Part shown: piece after piece, positions 1 through 8,084 of the stretch | Position numbering within the stretch: the first letter of the stretch is position 1 | Layout: each line of letters begins with the position of its first letter | DNA from: Paraburkholderia sartisoli | Lineage (GTDB): Bacteria; Pseudomonadota; Gammaproteobacteria; Burkholderiales; Burkholderiaceae | Assembly: GCF_900107685.1 (NCBI RefSeq) | Contig: NZ_FNRQ01000004.1 | Span: 1-64,000 of the forward strand | Length of the DNA stretch: 64,000 bases | Reading direction: 5' to 3' | The notes under the pieces: model-generated | Told to the model about the DNA's origin: nothing | Databases searched by the model: none | What the model saw: the letters and a program-made list of their open reading frames with translations, nothing else | Program-made: the position numbers and the translations under genes

Positions 1-235
1 GATCGGCCACACCGGCATCCAGGCGGCGATTGCCAGGTTGCGATCGACGCCCGGATACCAGACCCGTTGGACCATGGTCTCGCAGCTTGCCCACGAGCCG
101 GCGAATCTGCCGCGTCGTCAGTCCGAGTCTCTCGGCAGCACGCCACGGCTTGAGTTTGCCGTCCACCACGTCCTGAATGACCTTGAATCTGTCCAGCTCG
201 CGCATCGTCATCGTGATCCGTTCCATTGCAACCAT
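1..235 (-). CDS. ISNCY-like transposase, N-terminal part (cut by window edge)
   Basis: The minus strand reads from an ATG at 235, behind a GGAGG ribosome site, to the window edge without a stop. The peptide contains RELDRFKVIQDVVDGKLKPW followed by a helix-turn-helix stretch, AAERLGLTTRQIRRLVGKL, as in the DNA-binding N-terminus of ISNCY/IS1202-type transposases. The DDE catalytic core would lie outside the window. Two copies of AAAAGCGGACATT at 287-299 and 311-323 sit just upstream and look like subterminal repeats of the same element. The family call rests on pattern memory of the N-terminus only. Confidence 0.75.
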   Translation of the reverse strand, partial: MVAMERITMTMRELDRFKVIQDVVDGKLKPWRAAERLGLTTRQIRRLVGKLRDHGPTGLVSGRRSQPGNRRLDAGVAD

Positions 236-286
236 CGAAGCCTCCAGTCCCGCGAAAACAGCGGCTGGCTAGCATACGACGGCATC

Positions 287-323
287 AAAAGCGGACATTT
301 CTATCTAGCTAAAAGCGGACATT
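287..323. repeat. Paired subterminal repeats of the left insertion sequence
   Basis: AAAAGCGGACATT occurs at 287-299 and again at 311-323, 24 bp apart in the same orientation and just upstream of the transposase start at 235. Repeated motifs at an IS end are typical transposase-binding sites. The element probably ends near 321-323, because the following bases look like unrelated flanking DNA. The exact end cannot be fixed without the other end of the element. Confidence 0.5.
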
Positions 324-483
324 ACCAGGTAGCCTCTACAACCCAGATGATCGATAATTTATCTTATGTAAAGTTAATCGCCATAACTGCAGAGAGTATT
401 GGTTTGCCGAATACAGAAACTGAGCGGCACACCAGTTTCAGATGGATTTCGCCCAGGTGCGTGGTCTCCCTGACAGCGACGCC
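324..483. other. Intergenic remnant between IS end and amidohydrolase stop
   Basis: About 160 bp of lower-GC sequence between the end of the insertion sequence and the stop codon of the disrupted amidohydrolase gene. I see no gene, convincing terminator or repeat here. Confidence 0.4.
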
Positions 484-981
484 CTACAGCCGAAGTAACG
501 CAAGCGCGTTGTTGCCGCGCCAGTCCTCGCGCACCGTGTCTGGCAAGTCGAGCGAATCGAATTCGCTCAATGCTTTCTCCACCGGCATCATCGGAAACGC
601 GGATCCGAAGATCATGCGTTTTTTCAGCACCGTTCGGCCATATTGCAGTAGCGGCTCGTAGCCGGAGTGCGCCGTGGCCAGTAGTCCCGGACGCACGGCG
701 AGCGTGCCGATCCAGACGTTAGGATGCCGCCACGCCACCGCCAGCAGTTCATGCACCCACGGCCAGCCCGGCGGCGACGCGCACACGCGCAGGTCAGGCA
801 ACGCCATCATCACGCGATCGAGTGCTGCCGGATGACCGAACGTCATCGACGTATGCGTCGAGAAATTCGTCCCGCAATGAATGTTCACTGGCACATCCAG
901 TTCCACGCACTTGCGATAGAGCGGAAACAGTAGCGGATCGTCAATCGTCAGCTTGTGCTCGAAGCCTTGCACGTTCAGGCC
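484..981 (-). pseudogene. Amidohydrolase-fold protein, C-terminal part split off by the transposon
   Basis: This is the 3' part of a gene whose 5' part lies at 7709-8062. Removing 982-7708, which includes one TCGTA copy, joins the reading frame as LGLRGLNVQGFEHKLTIDD and gives a protein of about 283 residues, normal for the amidohydrolase-2 family. This part includes VNIHCGTN and a C-terminal GSAFPMMP motif. In active family members the latter is normally GTD(Y/F)PMM, so the catalytic Asp appears to be Ala here. A GTG at 972 could start a truncated product, but there is no good ribosome site and the N-terminal strands are missing. Confidence 0.88.
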
Positions 982-986
982 TCGTA
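982..986. repeat. Target site duplication TCGTA (left copy)
   Basis: The five bases TCGTA directly abut the outer GGGGTC of the left terminal repeat and recur as 7709-7713 directly after the right terminal repeat. Five-bp duplications are diagnostic of Tn3-family transposition. Confidence 0.95.
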
Positions 987-1024
987 GGGGTCGCTTGAGA
1001 AAACGGAAAATAAAGCACGTTTAG
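987..1024 (+). repeat. Left 38-bp terminal inverted repeat of the Tn3-family element
   Basis: It begins with the conserved Tn3-family GGGGTC and contains GAAAATAAAGCACG near its inner end. Compared with the right repeat, 34 of the first 35 positions agree; the only difference is position 12 (A here, C on the right), and the last three bases differ. Confidence 0.95.
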
Positions 1025-1054
1025 CCGGCGACGCCCTGTCGGAAAGGGCGTGGG

Positions 1055-2788
1055 CTACGGCGCGGCGAACGCTTCGTCCATCTGGCGGGAGCGTTTAGCC
1101 TCGTCGCTTAGCAGGTAGATCGAGGTCGTTGCGATAGAGGCGTGGCGCAGGTTGTCCCGCACGGTCGTCAGCTCCGCGCCGCGAGCAAGCGCATGGGTGG
1201 CGTGGGTATGGCGCGTCCAGTGGGGGCTGGCGCGATGCAACTTTTCAGCTAGTACGGGATAATCGGTGCCGATGACATCGGCGGCCAGGCGGAAAAAACC
1301 GCGCATCACGAACCACAGACGGGAACGGGTGATGCCCGTTGCTCCTTCCCCATCAAAACTCGCCAGTAGCGGGGCTTTCGGATCCCAGCGCCGCGGTGTC
1401 ACTGGCAGATGCCTCTGGACGAGGTACTGTTCGAGTGCAACGCGCGCGAGTGGCGGCAAAGCCACCTTGCCGGGCTTGCCTCCCTTGCCCACGAGATTGA
1501 GCCAGTGGGCACCGCGTTCATCTATCCGGATGTCGCCAAGCCTCGCGCCGACAAGTTCGCTCGCACGCAGACCGGTTGCGTAGGAAAAGTCGAGCAGGAA
1601 GCGCAGCCGCTGCGCGGCGGGTGCTTCCCAGCCGTAGGACCATTCCAGTCCGTTGGCGATCGTGCGAAGCAGCCCCCATTCGCCTTCCGTGAAGCCGCGC
1701 GCCGTGTCAAGTGGCGCGACACGCGTTTTGCCACGCACCTTGATACCGGCAAACGGATTGGTAAGCACGTAGCGTTGCTCGATCAGCCAGCGAAACAGGG
1801 CGCCCAGCACGGAGAGTGCGTAGGCGGTCGAGCGGCCCGACAGGTTTCCAGAGAACGGGCGCCAGTCTGGGGCGCTGCGCGGCCGCGGCGGCCCGACCCA
1901 CCGCTCGCGCGGACCGGGATGCCGCAGAAAGCTCCGATACGCGATCGCATCCTCTGTTGTGAGCGAGGACAGCGCCCGTCCACGTTCGACGATGGCCCAG
2001 AGAATCAGGCGTTCAGCCTCCTTGCGGTAGGCACGCTGCGTGGCAGGAGTTTCGTGCAACGCGAGCCACGCGTGAACCGCGTCATAGTCGTTGTTCGCGT
2101 CAAGCGCGCAGGCCCGCCTGGGCGCCCGGAAGCTGCCGTGCGAACCATCCACCTCGTGCGGCACCCTCAACTGCTCCCATGGGACGACGACGCCCGACGT
2201 GGTCACGGCAACCAGCGCGTGAGCGCGTTCCGTCAGTTGCGGATGGGCGGCAAAGAATGCCTCGATCTGCCGGGCACTGGTCTGGCCAAGTCCGCGCACC
2301 GTGCTCCACCAGCGGCGTCGACGCGGCACCCGCACGGTCAGGTCCGCGAGGGTCGCGATGCCATGCGCACGCAGCACGCGCGCCGCGCGCGGCGTCAGCC
2401 ACAGGCCGATGTCATCGGCGATCTGCGGTTGTGGCATCGGCAACGCACGCAGGATTTCGATCGCGTGTGCGACCGCGCCTGCCCGGGCGAGCCGGTCACC
2501 AACAGGATGTTGCAGCAGATCAGCAAGATCGGCGCGCTGGCGTTCAACGGCAAGGTTGACAAGCTGACGGCGGATCGCGCCGATGATGCCGCGCGCCGAT
2601 GCGCCCGGCGCGCGTGCGTGAGACAGGTAGCGGTCCACGGCGGCCCGCGAAGACAGGCCGGCATACCAGCCGCGCAGCGCCGCAAGCTGGTCGGCATCCG
2701 GAAACGCCAGCGGTTCGGTGGAGGCCGGGTGCGAGGCAGGCCAGGACTGACGCGTTTTCATGTTTGTCAGTTTAGTGAAAAAAGGCAT
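1055..2788 (-). CDS. Tyrosine site-specific recombinase with DUF3701-like N-terminus
   Basis: A 577-residue phage-integrase-family protein. The N-terminal ~220 residues resemble the DUF3701 region. A SAM-like core-binding domain (about 235-345) follows, then the catalytic domain with Arg408 in ATGLRASELVG, Lys in VGKGGKPGKV, His523-x-x-Arg526 in HWTRHTHATH, and His549 and Tyr558 in LRHASIATTSIYLL. The full RKHRHY set is therefore present. It is divergent from tnpA, with a lox-like site in the gap, so its likely role is cointegrate resolution in place of a serine resolvase. The ATG at 2788 lies inside the lox-like site; an in-frame ATG at 2761 (MKTRQSW) is an equally plausible start. Numbering uses the 2788 start. 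Confidence 0.9.
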   Translation of the reverse strand: MPFFTKLTNMKTRQSWPASHPASTEPLAFPDADQLAALRGWYAGLSSRAAVDRYLSHARAPGASARGIIGAIRRQLVNLAVERQRADLADLLQHPVGDRLARAGAVAHAIEILRALPMPQPQIADDIGLWLTPRAARVLRAHGIATLADLTVRVPRRRRWWSTVRGLGQTSARQIEAFFAAHPQLTERAHALVAVTTSGVVVPWEQLRVPHEVDGSHGSFRAPRRACALDANNDYDAVHAWLALHETPATQRAYRKEAERLILWAIVERGRALSSLTTEDAIAYRSFLRHPGPRERWVGPPRPRSAPDWRPFSGNLSGRSTAYALSVLGALFRWLIEQRYVLTNPFAGIKVRGKTRVAPLDTARGFTEGEWGLLRTIANGLEWSYGWEAPAAQRLRFLLDFSYATGLRASELVGARLGDIRIDERGAHWLNLVGKGGKPGKVALPPLARVALEQYLVQRHLPVTPRRWDPKAPLLASFDGEGATGITRSRLWFVMRGFFRLAADVIGTDYPVLAEKLHRASPHWTRHTHATHALARGAELTTVRDNLRHASIATTSIYLLSDEAKRSRQMDEAFAAP

Positions 2789-2859
2789 CCATTGCGATAA
2801 GAAGGATTATGGCAATGGATCGTATTACACTGCTGTTTTTCTGAACCGTCAGTCCAGTG
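2766..2859. repeat. Direct repeats flanking the lox-like core
   Basis: GTCAGTTTAGTG at 2766-2777 and GTCAGTCCAGTG at 2848-2859 match at 10 of 12 positions in the same orientation, one on each side of the 34-bp core. Tn4430-type resolution sites carry direct repeats as accessory recombinase sites, but there both lie on one side of the core, so the parallel is only partial. The region must also hold the divergent promoters for the recombinase and tnpA. Confidence 0.45.
2787..2820. other. lox-like 13-8-13 core recombination site (candidate)
   Basis: Left arm ATCCATTGCGATA (2787-2799), spacer AGAAGGAT (2800-2807), right arm TATGGCAATGGAT (2808-2820). The right arm reverse-complements to ATCCATTGCCATA, matching the left arm at 12 of 13 positions. 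The 13-8-13 geometry is that of loxP and close to XerC/D sites. It lies between the divergent recombinase and tnpA genes, where TnpI/TnpS-type elements keep their resolution sites. Related 12-mers flank it at 2766-2777 and 2848-2859 and could be accessory sites. Function is inferred. Confidence 0.75.
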
Positions 2860-2914
2860 GAATCGGTGCTGCAACCCGCCGTCAGCGCCATCCCCATCCT
2901 CTGTCGAGCCCACC

Positions 2915-5881
2915 ATGCCCCGTCGTTCCATTCTCTCGCCGGCCGAGCGAGACAGCCTGTTTTCGTTCCCTGACAGCCACGATGATCTAATTCGCCACTA
3001 CACGTTTAGCGAGCAGGACATGTCGCTGATCAGGCAGCATCGAGGAACGGCCAATCGCCTCGGATTTGCCGTCCAGTTCTGCTGCTTGCGTTTTCCGGGC
3101 TTCGCTTTGAGCGCTGGTGTCGAGCCTCCGCCCGCGCTGCTGCGGTACGTTGCCGGGCAACTCGGCATTGCACCGTCGCACTGGGAGGCGTACGCGCAGC
3201 GGGACCAGACGCGCCGTGAGCATCTGCTCGAACTGCAGGCGGCGCTGCAACTGCGTCCGCTTACGGTGGCCGACTACCATCCGGCGGTACTGGCACTCGT
3301 CGACCTGGCAATGCAGACCGACAAGGGCTTCGTACTCGCGCAGGCGCTGCTCGAATATCTGCGCCGGCAGGCAATCCTGTTGCCGGGTTCGAACGTGATC
3401 GAGCGGATCTGTGCTGAAGCGGTCACCCGCGCGACGCGTCGCATCCACGACGTGCTCACGGAATTGCTGTCGGACGGTCATCGGCGAAGACTCGACGAGT
3501 TACTGAAGCGTCGGGACGACGGCCGCATGACGTGGCTGGCATGGTTGCGGCTGCCGCCGGGCAAGGCGAGTTCGCGACAGATGCTGCAGCACATCGACCG
3601 CCTGAAAATCCTTCACGCCGTCGACCTGCCCGCGGGCCTCGACCGGCTGGTGCACAGAAACCGTTTGCTCAAGATTGCGCGCGAAGGCGCGCAGATGACG
3701 CCACACGACCTCGGGAAGTTCGAAACACAGCGTCGTCACGCGACCTTGGCGGCCATCGTCATGGAAGCGACAGCGACAGTCACCGATGAAATCGTCGACC
3801 TGCACGACCGCATCATCGGTCGGCTTTTCAATGCCGCGAAAAAGAAACATCAGCAGCAGTTCCACCGCTCGGGCAAGGCGATCAACGACAAGGTGAGACT
3901 GTACGGGAAGCTCGGCCGCGCCCTGCTGAAGGCCAGGGAAAATGGCGGCGATGCCTTCAAGGCGATCGAGTCCGTCATGTCGTGGGAGGTATTCACGAAA
4001 AGTGTCAGCGAGGCCGAGCAACTGGCCCAGCCCGAAGCGTTCGATTTCCTGCATCAGATCGGCGACCATTACGCGACGCTGCGTCGCTACGTACCGGCTT
4101 TCCTCGAAATCCTGAAACTGCGCGCGGCGCCGGCGGCGACCGATGTGCTCAACGCCGTCAACATGATCAAGGCCATGGACAATGATGGCGTGCGCAAGAT
4201 GCCGGCGGACGCGCCGACCGCCTTCGTCAAGCCGCGGTGGAAACAACTGGTCTTGACCGACACCGGTATTGATCGTCGTTACTACGAGTTGTGTGCGCTG
4301 GCCGAGTTGAAGAATGCGCTGCGATCAGGCGACATCTGGGTGCAGGGCTCACGCCAGTTCAAGGACTTCGACGACTATCTGCTTCCGGCGGAAAATTTCC
4401 AGGCGATCAGGCGGGACAATGCGCTGCCAATACCCATCACCACCGACTGCGACCGTTACCTGAACGAGCGGCGGCAGTTGCTGGAGGAGCGGCTGGCAAC
4501 CGTCAACCGGCTCGCGGCCGAAAACGGACTGCCCGATGCGATCATTACGGAATCGGGCCTGAAAATCACGCCACTCGATGCAGCAGTGCCCGAGGCTGCC
4601 CAGACGCTGATCGACCAGACGTCGGTCATGCTGCCGCGCGTGAAGATCACCGAACTGCTGATGGAGGTCGATGCGTGGACCGGATTCACTCGCCATTTCA
4701 TGCACCTGAAGACCGGAGAGAGCGCAAAAGACAAGACATTGCTGCTCACGACGGTCCTGGCCGATGCGATAAACCTCGGACTGACAAAGATGGCAGAAGC
4801 ATGCCCGGGGACCACCTACGCGAAACTCTCGTGGCTGCAGGCGTGGCACATCCGTGACGAGACTTATTCGCAGGCGCTGGGCGAACTGGTCAACGCACAG
4901 TTCGCCCAGCCGTTCGCTACCCATTGGGGTGACGGCAGCACTTCGTCATCGGACGGGCAGCGTTTCCGGGCCGGCGGACGCGCCGAGAGTACCGGACATG
5001 TGAACCCGAAGTATGGCGCCGAACCAGGCCGGATGTTCTACACGCACATCTCCGACCAATACGCGCCGTTCTACCCGAACCTCGTGAACGTCGGCGTGCG
5101 CGATTCGACCTACGTGCTCGACGGCCTGCTATACCATGAGTCGGATCTGCGCATTCAGGAACATTACACCGACACCAACGGTTTCACCGACCACGTTTTT
5201 GCATTGATGCACCTGCTGGGCTTCCGGTTCGCGCCCCGCATCCGCGATCTCCACGACATGAAGCTGTACGTGCCTGGCAGCGTGAAGGACTATCCGGCGC
5301 TCCAGTCGATGATTGGTGACACGTACAACGAGAAGGCAATCCGGCGGAACTGGGACGAGATCCTGCGCCTGGCGACGTCGATCCGGCAGGGTACCGTCAC
5401 CGCTTCACTGATGCTGCGCAAGCTCGGCAGCTATCCGCGGCAGAACGGCCTCGCCGTTGCGCTACGCGAGATCGGTCGTATCGAGCGTACGCTGTTCATC
5501 CTCGACTGGCTGCAGAACGTCGAACTGCGCCGCCGCGTTCACGTCGGCCTGAACAAGGGCGAGGCCCGCAATGCGCTTGCACGTTCGGTCTTCTTCTACC
5601 GCCTTGGGGAAATCCGCGATCGCAGCTTTGAGTCGCAGCGCTATCGCGCCAGCGGCCTGAATCTGGTCACTGCCGCAATCGTGCTGTGGAACACCGTCTA
5701 CCTCGACCGGGCTGTCCACGCGATGGTCGCACGCGGTACCCCGCCCGATGCAGTTTTGCTACCGTATCTCTCACCGCTTGGCTGGGAGCACATCAACCTG
5801 ACGGGCGATTACGTGTGGCGCGAGGACCAGAACGTGCGGCGCGGTGGATTCCGGCCACTGCGTCCCGCCCGGGACCACTAG
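2915..5881 (+). CDS. tnpA: Tn3-family transposase TnpA
   Basis: A 988-residue protein, full length for Tn3-family TnpA. The N-terminus ([15 protein letters not shown] through about residue 165) matches the DUF4158 region, and the C-terminal ~400 residues form the DDE domain. Likely catalytic residues are Asp617 in VLADAINLG, Asp714 in [11 protein letters not shown] and a Glu around 815 in NWDEILRLA. It catalyses replicative transposition using the 38-bp ends of this element. Translation starts at the ATG at 2915. The frame is intact, so the element is probably still competent. Unlike compact Tn3 elements, tnpA does not abut a terminal repeat: 1.8 kb of passenger DNA lies downstream. Confidence 0.96.
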   Translation: MPRRSILSPAERDSLFSFPDSHDDLIRHYTFSEQDMSLIRQHRGTANRLGFAVQFCCLRFPGFALSAGVEPPPALLRYVAGQLGIAPSHWEAYAQRDQTRREHLLELQAALQLRPLTVADYHPAVLALVDLAMQTDKGFVLAQALLEYLRRQAILLPGSNVIERICAEAVTRATRRIHDVLTELLSDGHRRRLDELLKRRDDGRMTWLAWLRLPPGKASSRQMLQHIDRLKILHAVDLPAGLDRLVHRNRLLKIAREGAQMTPHDLGKFETQRRHATLAAIVMEATATVTDEIVDLHDRIIGRLFNAAKKKHQQQFHRSGKAINDKVRLYGKLGRALLKARENGGDAFKAIESVMSWEVFTKSVSEAEQLAQPEAFDFLHQIGDHYATLRRYVPAFLEILKLRAAPAATDVLNAVNMIKAMDNDGVRKMPADAPTAFVKPRWKQLVLTDTGIDRRYYELCALAELKNALRSGDIWVQGSRQFKDFDDYLLPAENFQAIRRDNALPIPITTDCDRYLNERRQLLEERLATVNRLAAENGLPDAIITESGLKITPLDAAVPEAAQTLIDQTSVMLPRVKITELLMEVDAWTGFTRHFMHLKTGESAKDKTLLLTTVLADAINLGLTKMAEACPGTTYAKLSWLQAWHIRDETYSQALGELVNAQFAQPFATHWGDGSTSSSDGQRFRAGGRAESTGHVNPKYGAEPGRMFYTHISDQYAPFYPNLVNVGVRDSTYVLDGLLYHESDLRIQEHYTDTNGFTDHVFALMHLLGFRFAPRIRDLHDMKLYVPGSVKDYPALQSMIGDTYNEKAIRRNWDEILRLATSIRQGTVTASLMLRKLGSYPRQNGLAVALREIGRIERTLFILDWLQNVELRRRVHVGLNKGEARNALARSVFFYRLGEIRDRSFESQRYRASGLNLVTAAIVLWNTVYLDRAVHAMVARGTPPDAVLLPYLSPLGWEHINLTGDYVWREDQNVRRGGFRPLRPARDH

Positions 5882-6268
5882 CGTTAGCCTTTCCTGTTGG
5901 GGGTGTTGTGCGCGGCAACTGTCCTAAGTAAGCTGGCGGAGCGGCGCAGTGCGGCCATGAAGAGACTTTGGTGATGTTCTCTCGAGCGGCTGAAATACGA
6001 AGAACAGCCGACTGCCACGTGCAAGCACACAAAGAGAACGCTCCGAGCGCTGCTCGTGGACCTGGAGTCCCGTAGCACATTGGCCTCTTGGGGATCTACA
6101 GCGGCGAAACGGCAAATTAACCCGTGTTTGGGAACTTAAATGGAGGTAAACGCCGGAATTTTGACCGAAACTCCACGATGTGTGCTGTTACAAAGTAACC
6201 TTCGATCTGCATGGCCAACGGTCCATCATGACAAAAGGCAATCTCGCCTCTTTCCATGAGAGTGATCC
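5882..6268. other. Non-coding stretch downstream of tnpA inside the transposon
   Basis: About 390 bp with no supported gene; the short reading frames here lack family resemblance. The terminal-repeat sequence does not recur after the tnpA stop, so the passenger region lies inside the element rather than in a neighbouring insertion. A promoter for the response regulator at 6269 is expected here, but I could not assign one. Confidence 0.4.
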
Positions 6269-6922
6269 ATGACGAAGGTGGCAATTTCTGACGCGCATGG
6301 TGTCATGCGTGAGGGGCTGCGTGCGCTGCTGTGCAGCACAGGGGAGTTCGAGTTTGCAGGTGAAGCGGCCGACGGAGCAAGCACGCTGGCACTTGCGAGA
6401 GCGACCGATGCAGCCTTGCTTACTCTCGGCCTCTCAATGCCCGGCCTCCATGGCCTCGATCTGATCCCCCTGATCAAGATCGAAAATCCTTCGTTGCGCA
6501 TTCTGGTGGTGACGATGCATCCTGAGCAGGCGTACGCAGTTCGTGCGTTCAAGGCCGGAGCGTCCGGATACGTTACGAAAGATACGCCTGGCAAAGACTT
6601 TATAGCGGCGGCCCGAAAGGTTGCGTCCGGAGGCATCTATGTAAGTCTTATGATGGCGGACCAGATCGCCCACGGTTTTGCTGAAGTCGATTCTTCATTT
6701 CCCCACCAGCGCCTGTCCGCCCGCGAATTCCAGATACTTCTCCTGATTGCGGCAGGCGAATCTATTGCAGTGATCGCAGGAAAGCTGGGTTTGAGTGCCA
6801 AGACGGTCAGCACACATAGGACGAACATTCTGGAAAAGTCCGGCCTCGCGAACGACGCGGCGCTTGTGCGCTACGCTGTGCGCCACGACCTTCTTGAAGA
6901 TGACGGTGCCGAGCTGCTCTAA
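6269..6922 (+). CDS. NarL/FixJ-type response regulator lacking the phosphoacceptor Asp
   Basis: 217 residues: an N-terminal receiver domain (about 1-120) and a C-terminal LuxR-type helix-turn-helix (about 150-212, with RLSAREFQILLLIAAGESIA and KTVSTHRTNILEKSGL). The receiver keeps the acidic pocket (SDAHGVMREGL) and the Lys in GYVTKDT, but where NarL-type proteins have LLDLSMPG this one reads LTLGLSMPG. Gly54 therefore replaces the phosphorylated Asp. It may act independently of phosphorylation or respond to another signal. No sensor kinase is nearby. Its position inside the transposon makes it a passenger or a regulator of the element. The upstream sequence AGAGTGATCC provides only a weak ribosome site. 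Confidence 0.88.
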   Translation: MTKVAISDAHGVMREGLRALLCSTGEFEFAGEAADGASTLALARATDAALLTLGLSMPGLHGLDLIPLIKIENPSLRILVVTMHPEQAYAVRAFKAGASGYVTKDTPGKDFIAAARKVASGGIYVSLMMADQIAHGFAEVDSSFPHQRLSAREFQILLLIAAGESIAVIAGKLGLSAKTVSTHRTNILEKSGLANDAALVRYAVRHDLLEDDGAELL

Positions 6923-6991
6923 GTCGCCCCTGGAGCGTGTCGATGTCACACTGACACGCATCATGCCGCATCGGAGTTTTGGTGTTGCGGG

Positions 6992-7228
6992 TTACGCAGG
7001 CGGATCAACTTTCTGCGCCCGTATATCGAAGGCGAATATCCGTGTCAGGACTGCGCTTCCATTGTCTGTTACCTTAAATTCAGACGCACCGGATGCGCCT
7101 GCGGCGCGCTCAACCAATTGCCGGCCTATAAGCTGTTCGACCTCGCGCCGGTCAAGATCAGCGTGCGAGGGAGCTTGTTCTATAAGCATGAGCGCTGACA
7201 GTTCATGCGCACTCAGAAACGATTCCAT
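6992..7228 (-). CDS. Small protein of unknown function, possible winged-helix fold
   Basis: A 78-residue reading frame from an ATG at 7228 with GGAGG eight bases upstream. It starts MESFLSAHELSALMLIEQ and continues through DLDRREVEQLIGRQLVER and FKVTDNGSAVLTRIF. This helix-helix-strand pattern resembles a winged-helix domain of MarR-like proteins (LTxxGxxVL), although it is much shorter. It converges on the response regulator gene within the transposon. The frame is open further upstream to 7327, but the strong ribosome site favours 7228. No specific family was recognised. Confidence 0.55.
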   Translation of the reverse strand: MESFLSAHELSALMLIEQAPSHADLDRREVEQLIGRQLVERAAGASGASEFKVTDNGSAVLTRIFAFDIRAQKVDPPA

Positions 7229-7670
7229 AGGATGGCCTCCGTGTCCCGCCCCTCCCCCGCAGAGGCCATACAGCATCGCAGGACGCTCAATAGCGTCTGG
7301 CAGCAAGGGGGCGGCGAACTCAAGCACAAACTATGAGGCTTTGCAGCCTGGTAGGGCAGCCTAAATCTGCCAGTTGGTTCATCTGGATCAATCAAACTGC
7401 ATTTGAACTATACAAAGTTCGCATTTTGCGATTATCGGGGTCGGTCTCTTGCCCCGCGTCCGTCCATTCATCGCGGGGCCAGCGGTATGGTTTCACTGCT
7501 ACTGGAATTTCTTGACCTGCTTTGCGCGGTTTGCCGCGGCGACCACCGTGAACGATAGCGCTGCGCAGGTCAATCAGCCGTCGACGATCGGCTCATGCAA
7601 GGGCGGAAGCGGCCGTTCGAGATTCGATTTTGAATGACTCCAAGGGGTCGTCTGGCAACGTTCGTCCGCC
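7229..7670. other. Non-coding right end of the transposon
   Basis: About 440 bp between the small gene and the right terminal repeat. Only weak short reading frames without family resemblance are present. A terminal-repeat-like start, GGGGTCGTCT, lies at 7644-7653 just inside the true repeat. Confidence 0.4.
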
Positions 7671-7708
7671 GCTAACGTGCTTTATTTTCCGTTTTCGCAA
7701 GCGACCCC
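7671..7708 (-). repeat. Right 38-bp terminal inverted repeat of the Tn3-family element
   Basis: Read on the minus strand it begins GGGGTCGCTTGCG and contains GAAAATAAAGCACG, matching the left repeat at 34 of the first 35 positions. Confidence 0.95.
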
Positions 7709-7713
7709 TCGTA
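7709..7713. repeat. Target site duplication TCGTA (right copy)
   Basis: TCGTA follows the right terminal repeat immediately and equals the five bases before the left repeat (982-986). Confidence 0.95.
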
Positions 7714-8062
7714 AACCCAGTTCGCGCACTGCTGTCTCGAACTCGGCGACCGCAGCGTCGCCCTTGTGTGGATCGACACCCGCGAAGCCGATATAACGCT
7801 CGCCGTGCGCGCGACAAAACGTGGCCACGTCCGCATTCGATATCTTCACGCCGAACGTGCTGGTCAGATCTCGCGCCTTTAGCACCACATGGCGCGCGTT
7901 CAGGCGCTCGTAAGTGGCAAGATAATCAGCCAGCGGATCGCCGCCGCCCGAATCGGCAACCTGTCGCTCCGTGCCTTCGTACACGCGCCGATAGTTCGCC
8001 AGATGGCTGGCAGGTCCGTCGAATTGCAGCGAGGGCGGACGACTCGAAAAGTCCACGAACAT
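7709..8062 (-). pseudogene. Amidohydrolase-fold protein, N-terminal part split off by the transposon
   Basis: The 5' part of the gene continued at 484-981. The ATG at 8062 has GGAG six bases upstream and lies 22 bp after the acyl-CoA ligase stop, so this was the last gene of that operon. It begins MFVDFSSRPPSLQF and ends, at the insertion, EFETAVRELGLRG before running into the terminal repeat. The usual N-terminal metal-binding HxH motif is not visible: the equivalent position reads VDFSSRPP. The intact protein may have been a diverged or metal-independent member. As it stands the gene yields only a truncated polypeptide with a few transposon-encoded residues. Confidence 0.88.
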
Positions 8063-8084
8063 GCGATGCTCCACAGACAAGGTG

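Larger units (their letters stand above)
987..7708. mobile_element. Complete Tn3-family transposon with tyrosine recombinase (6,722 bp)
   Basis: The element is bounded by 38-bp inverted repeats starting GGGGTCGCTTG (987-1024 and 7671-7708) and by a perfect 5-bp target duplication, TCGTA. Inside are a DUF3701-type tyrosine recombinase (minus), a divergent tnpA (plus), a 34-bp lox-like site between them, a NarL-type response regulator (plus) and a small unknown gene (minus). There is no serine resolvase, so cointegrate resolution presumably relies on the tyrosine recombinase, as with TnpI of Tn4430. The insertion is precise within an amidohydrolase gene, and intact ends plus intact tnpA suggest a fairly recent event. 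Confidence 0.95.

Noticed and set aside
1409..2800. 463-residue plus-strand open frame opposite the recombinase
   Set aside because: Antisense shadow of a gene with a complete catalytic site.
5882..5940. Possible internal terminal repeat just after tnpA
   Set aside because: The stretch GTTAGCCTTTCC… shares only a few bases with the 38-bp ends, and the true right end with target duplication is at 7671-7708.
7449..7637. Short plus-strand frame at the right end of the transposon
   Set aside because: 62 residues, no ribosome site, no homology-like pattern.
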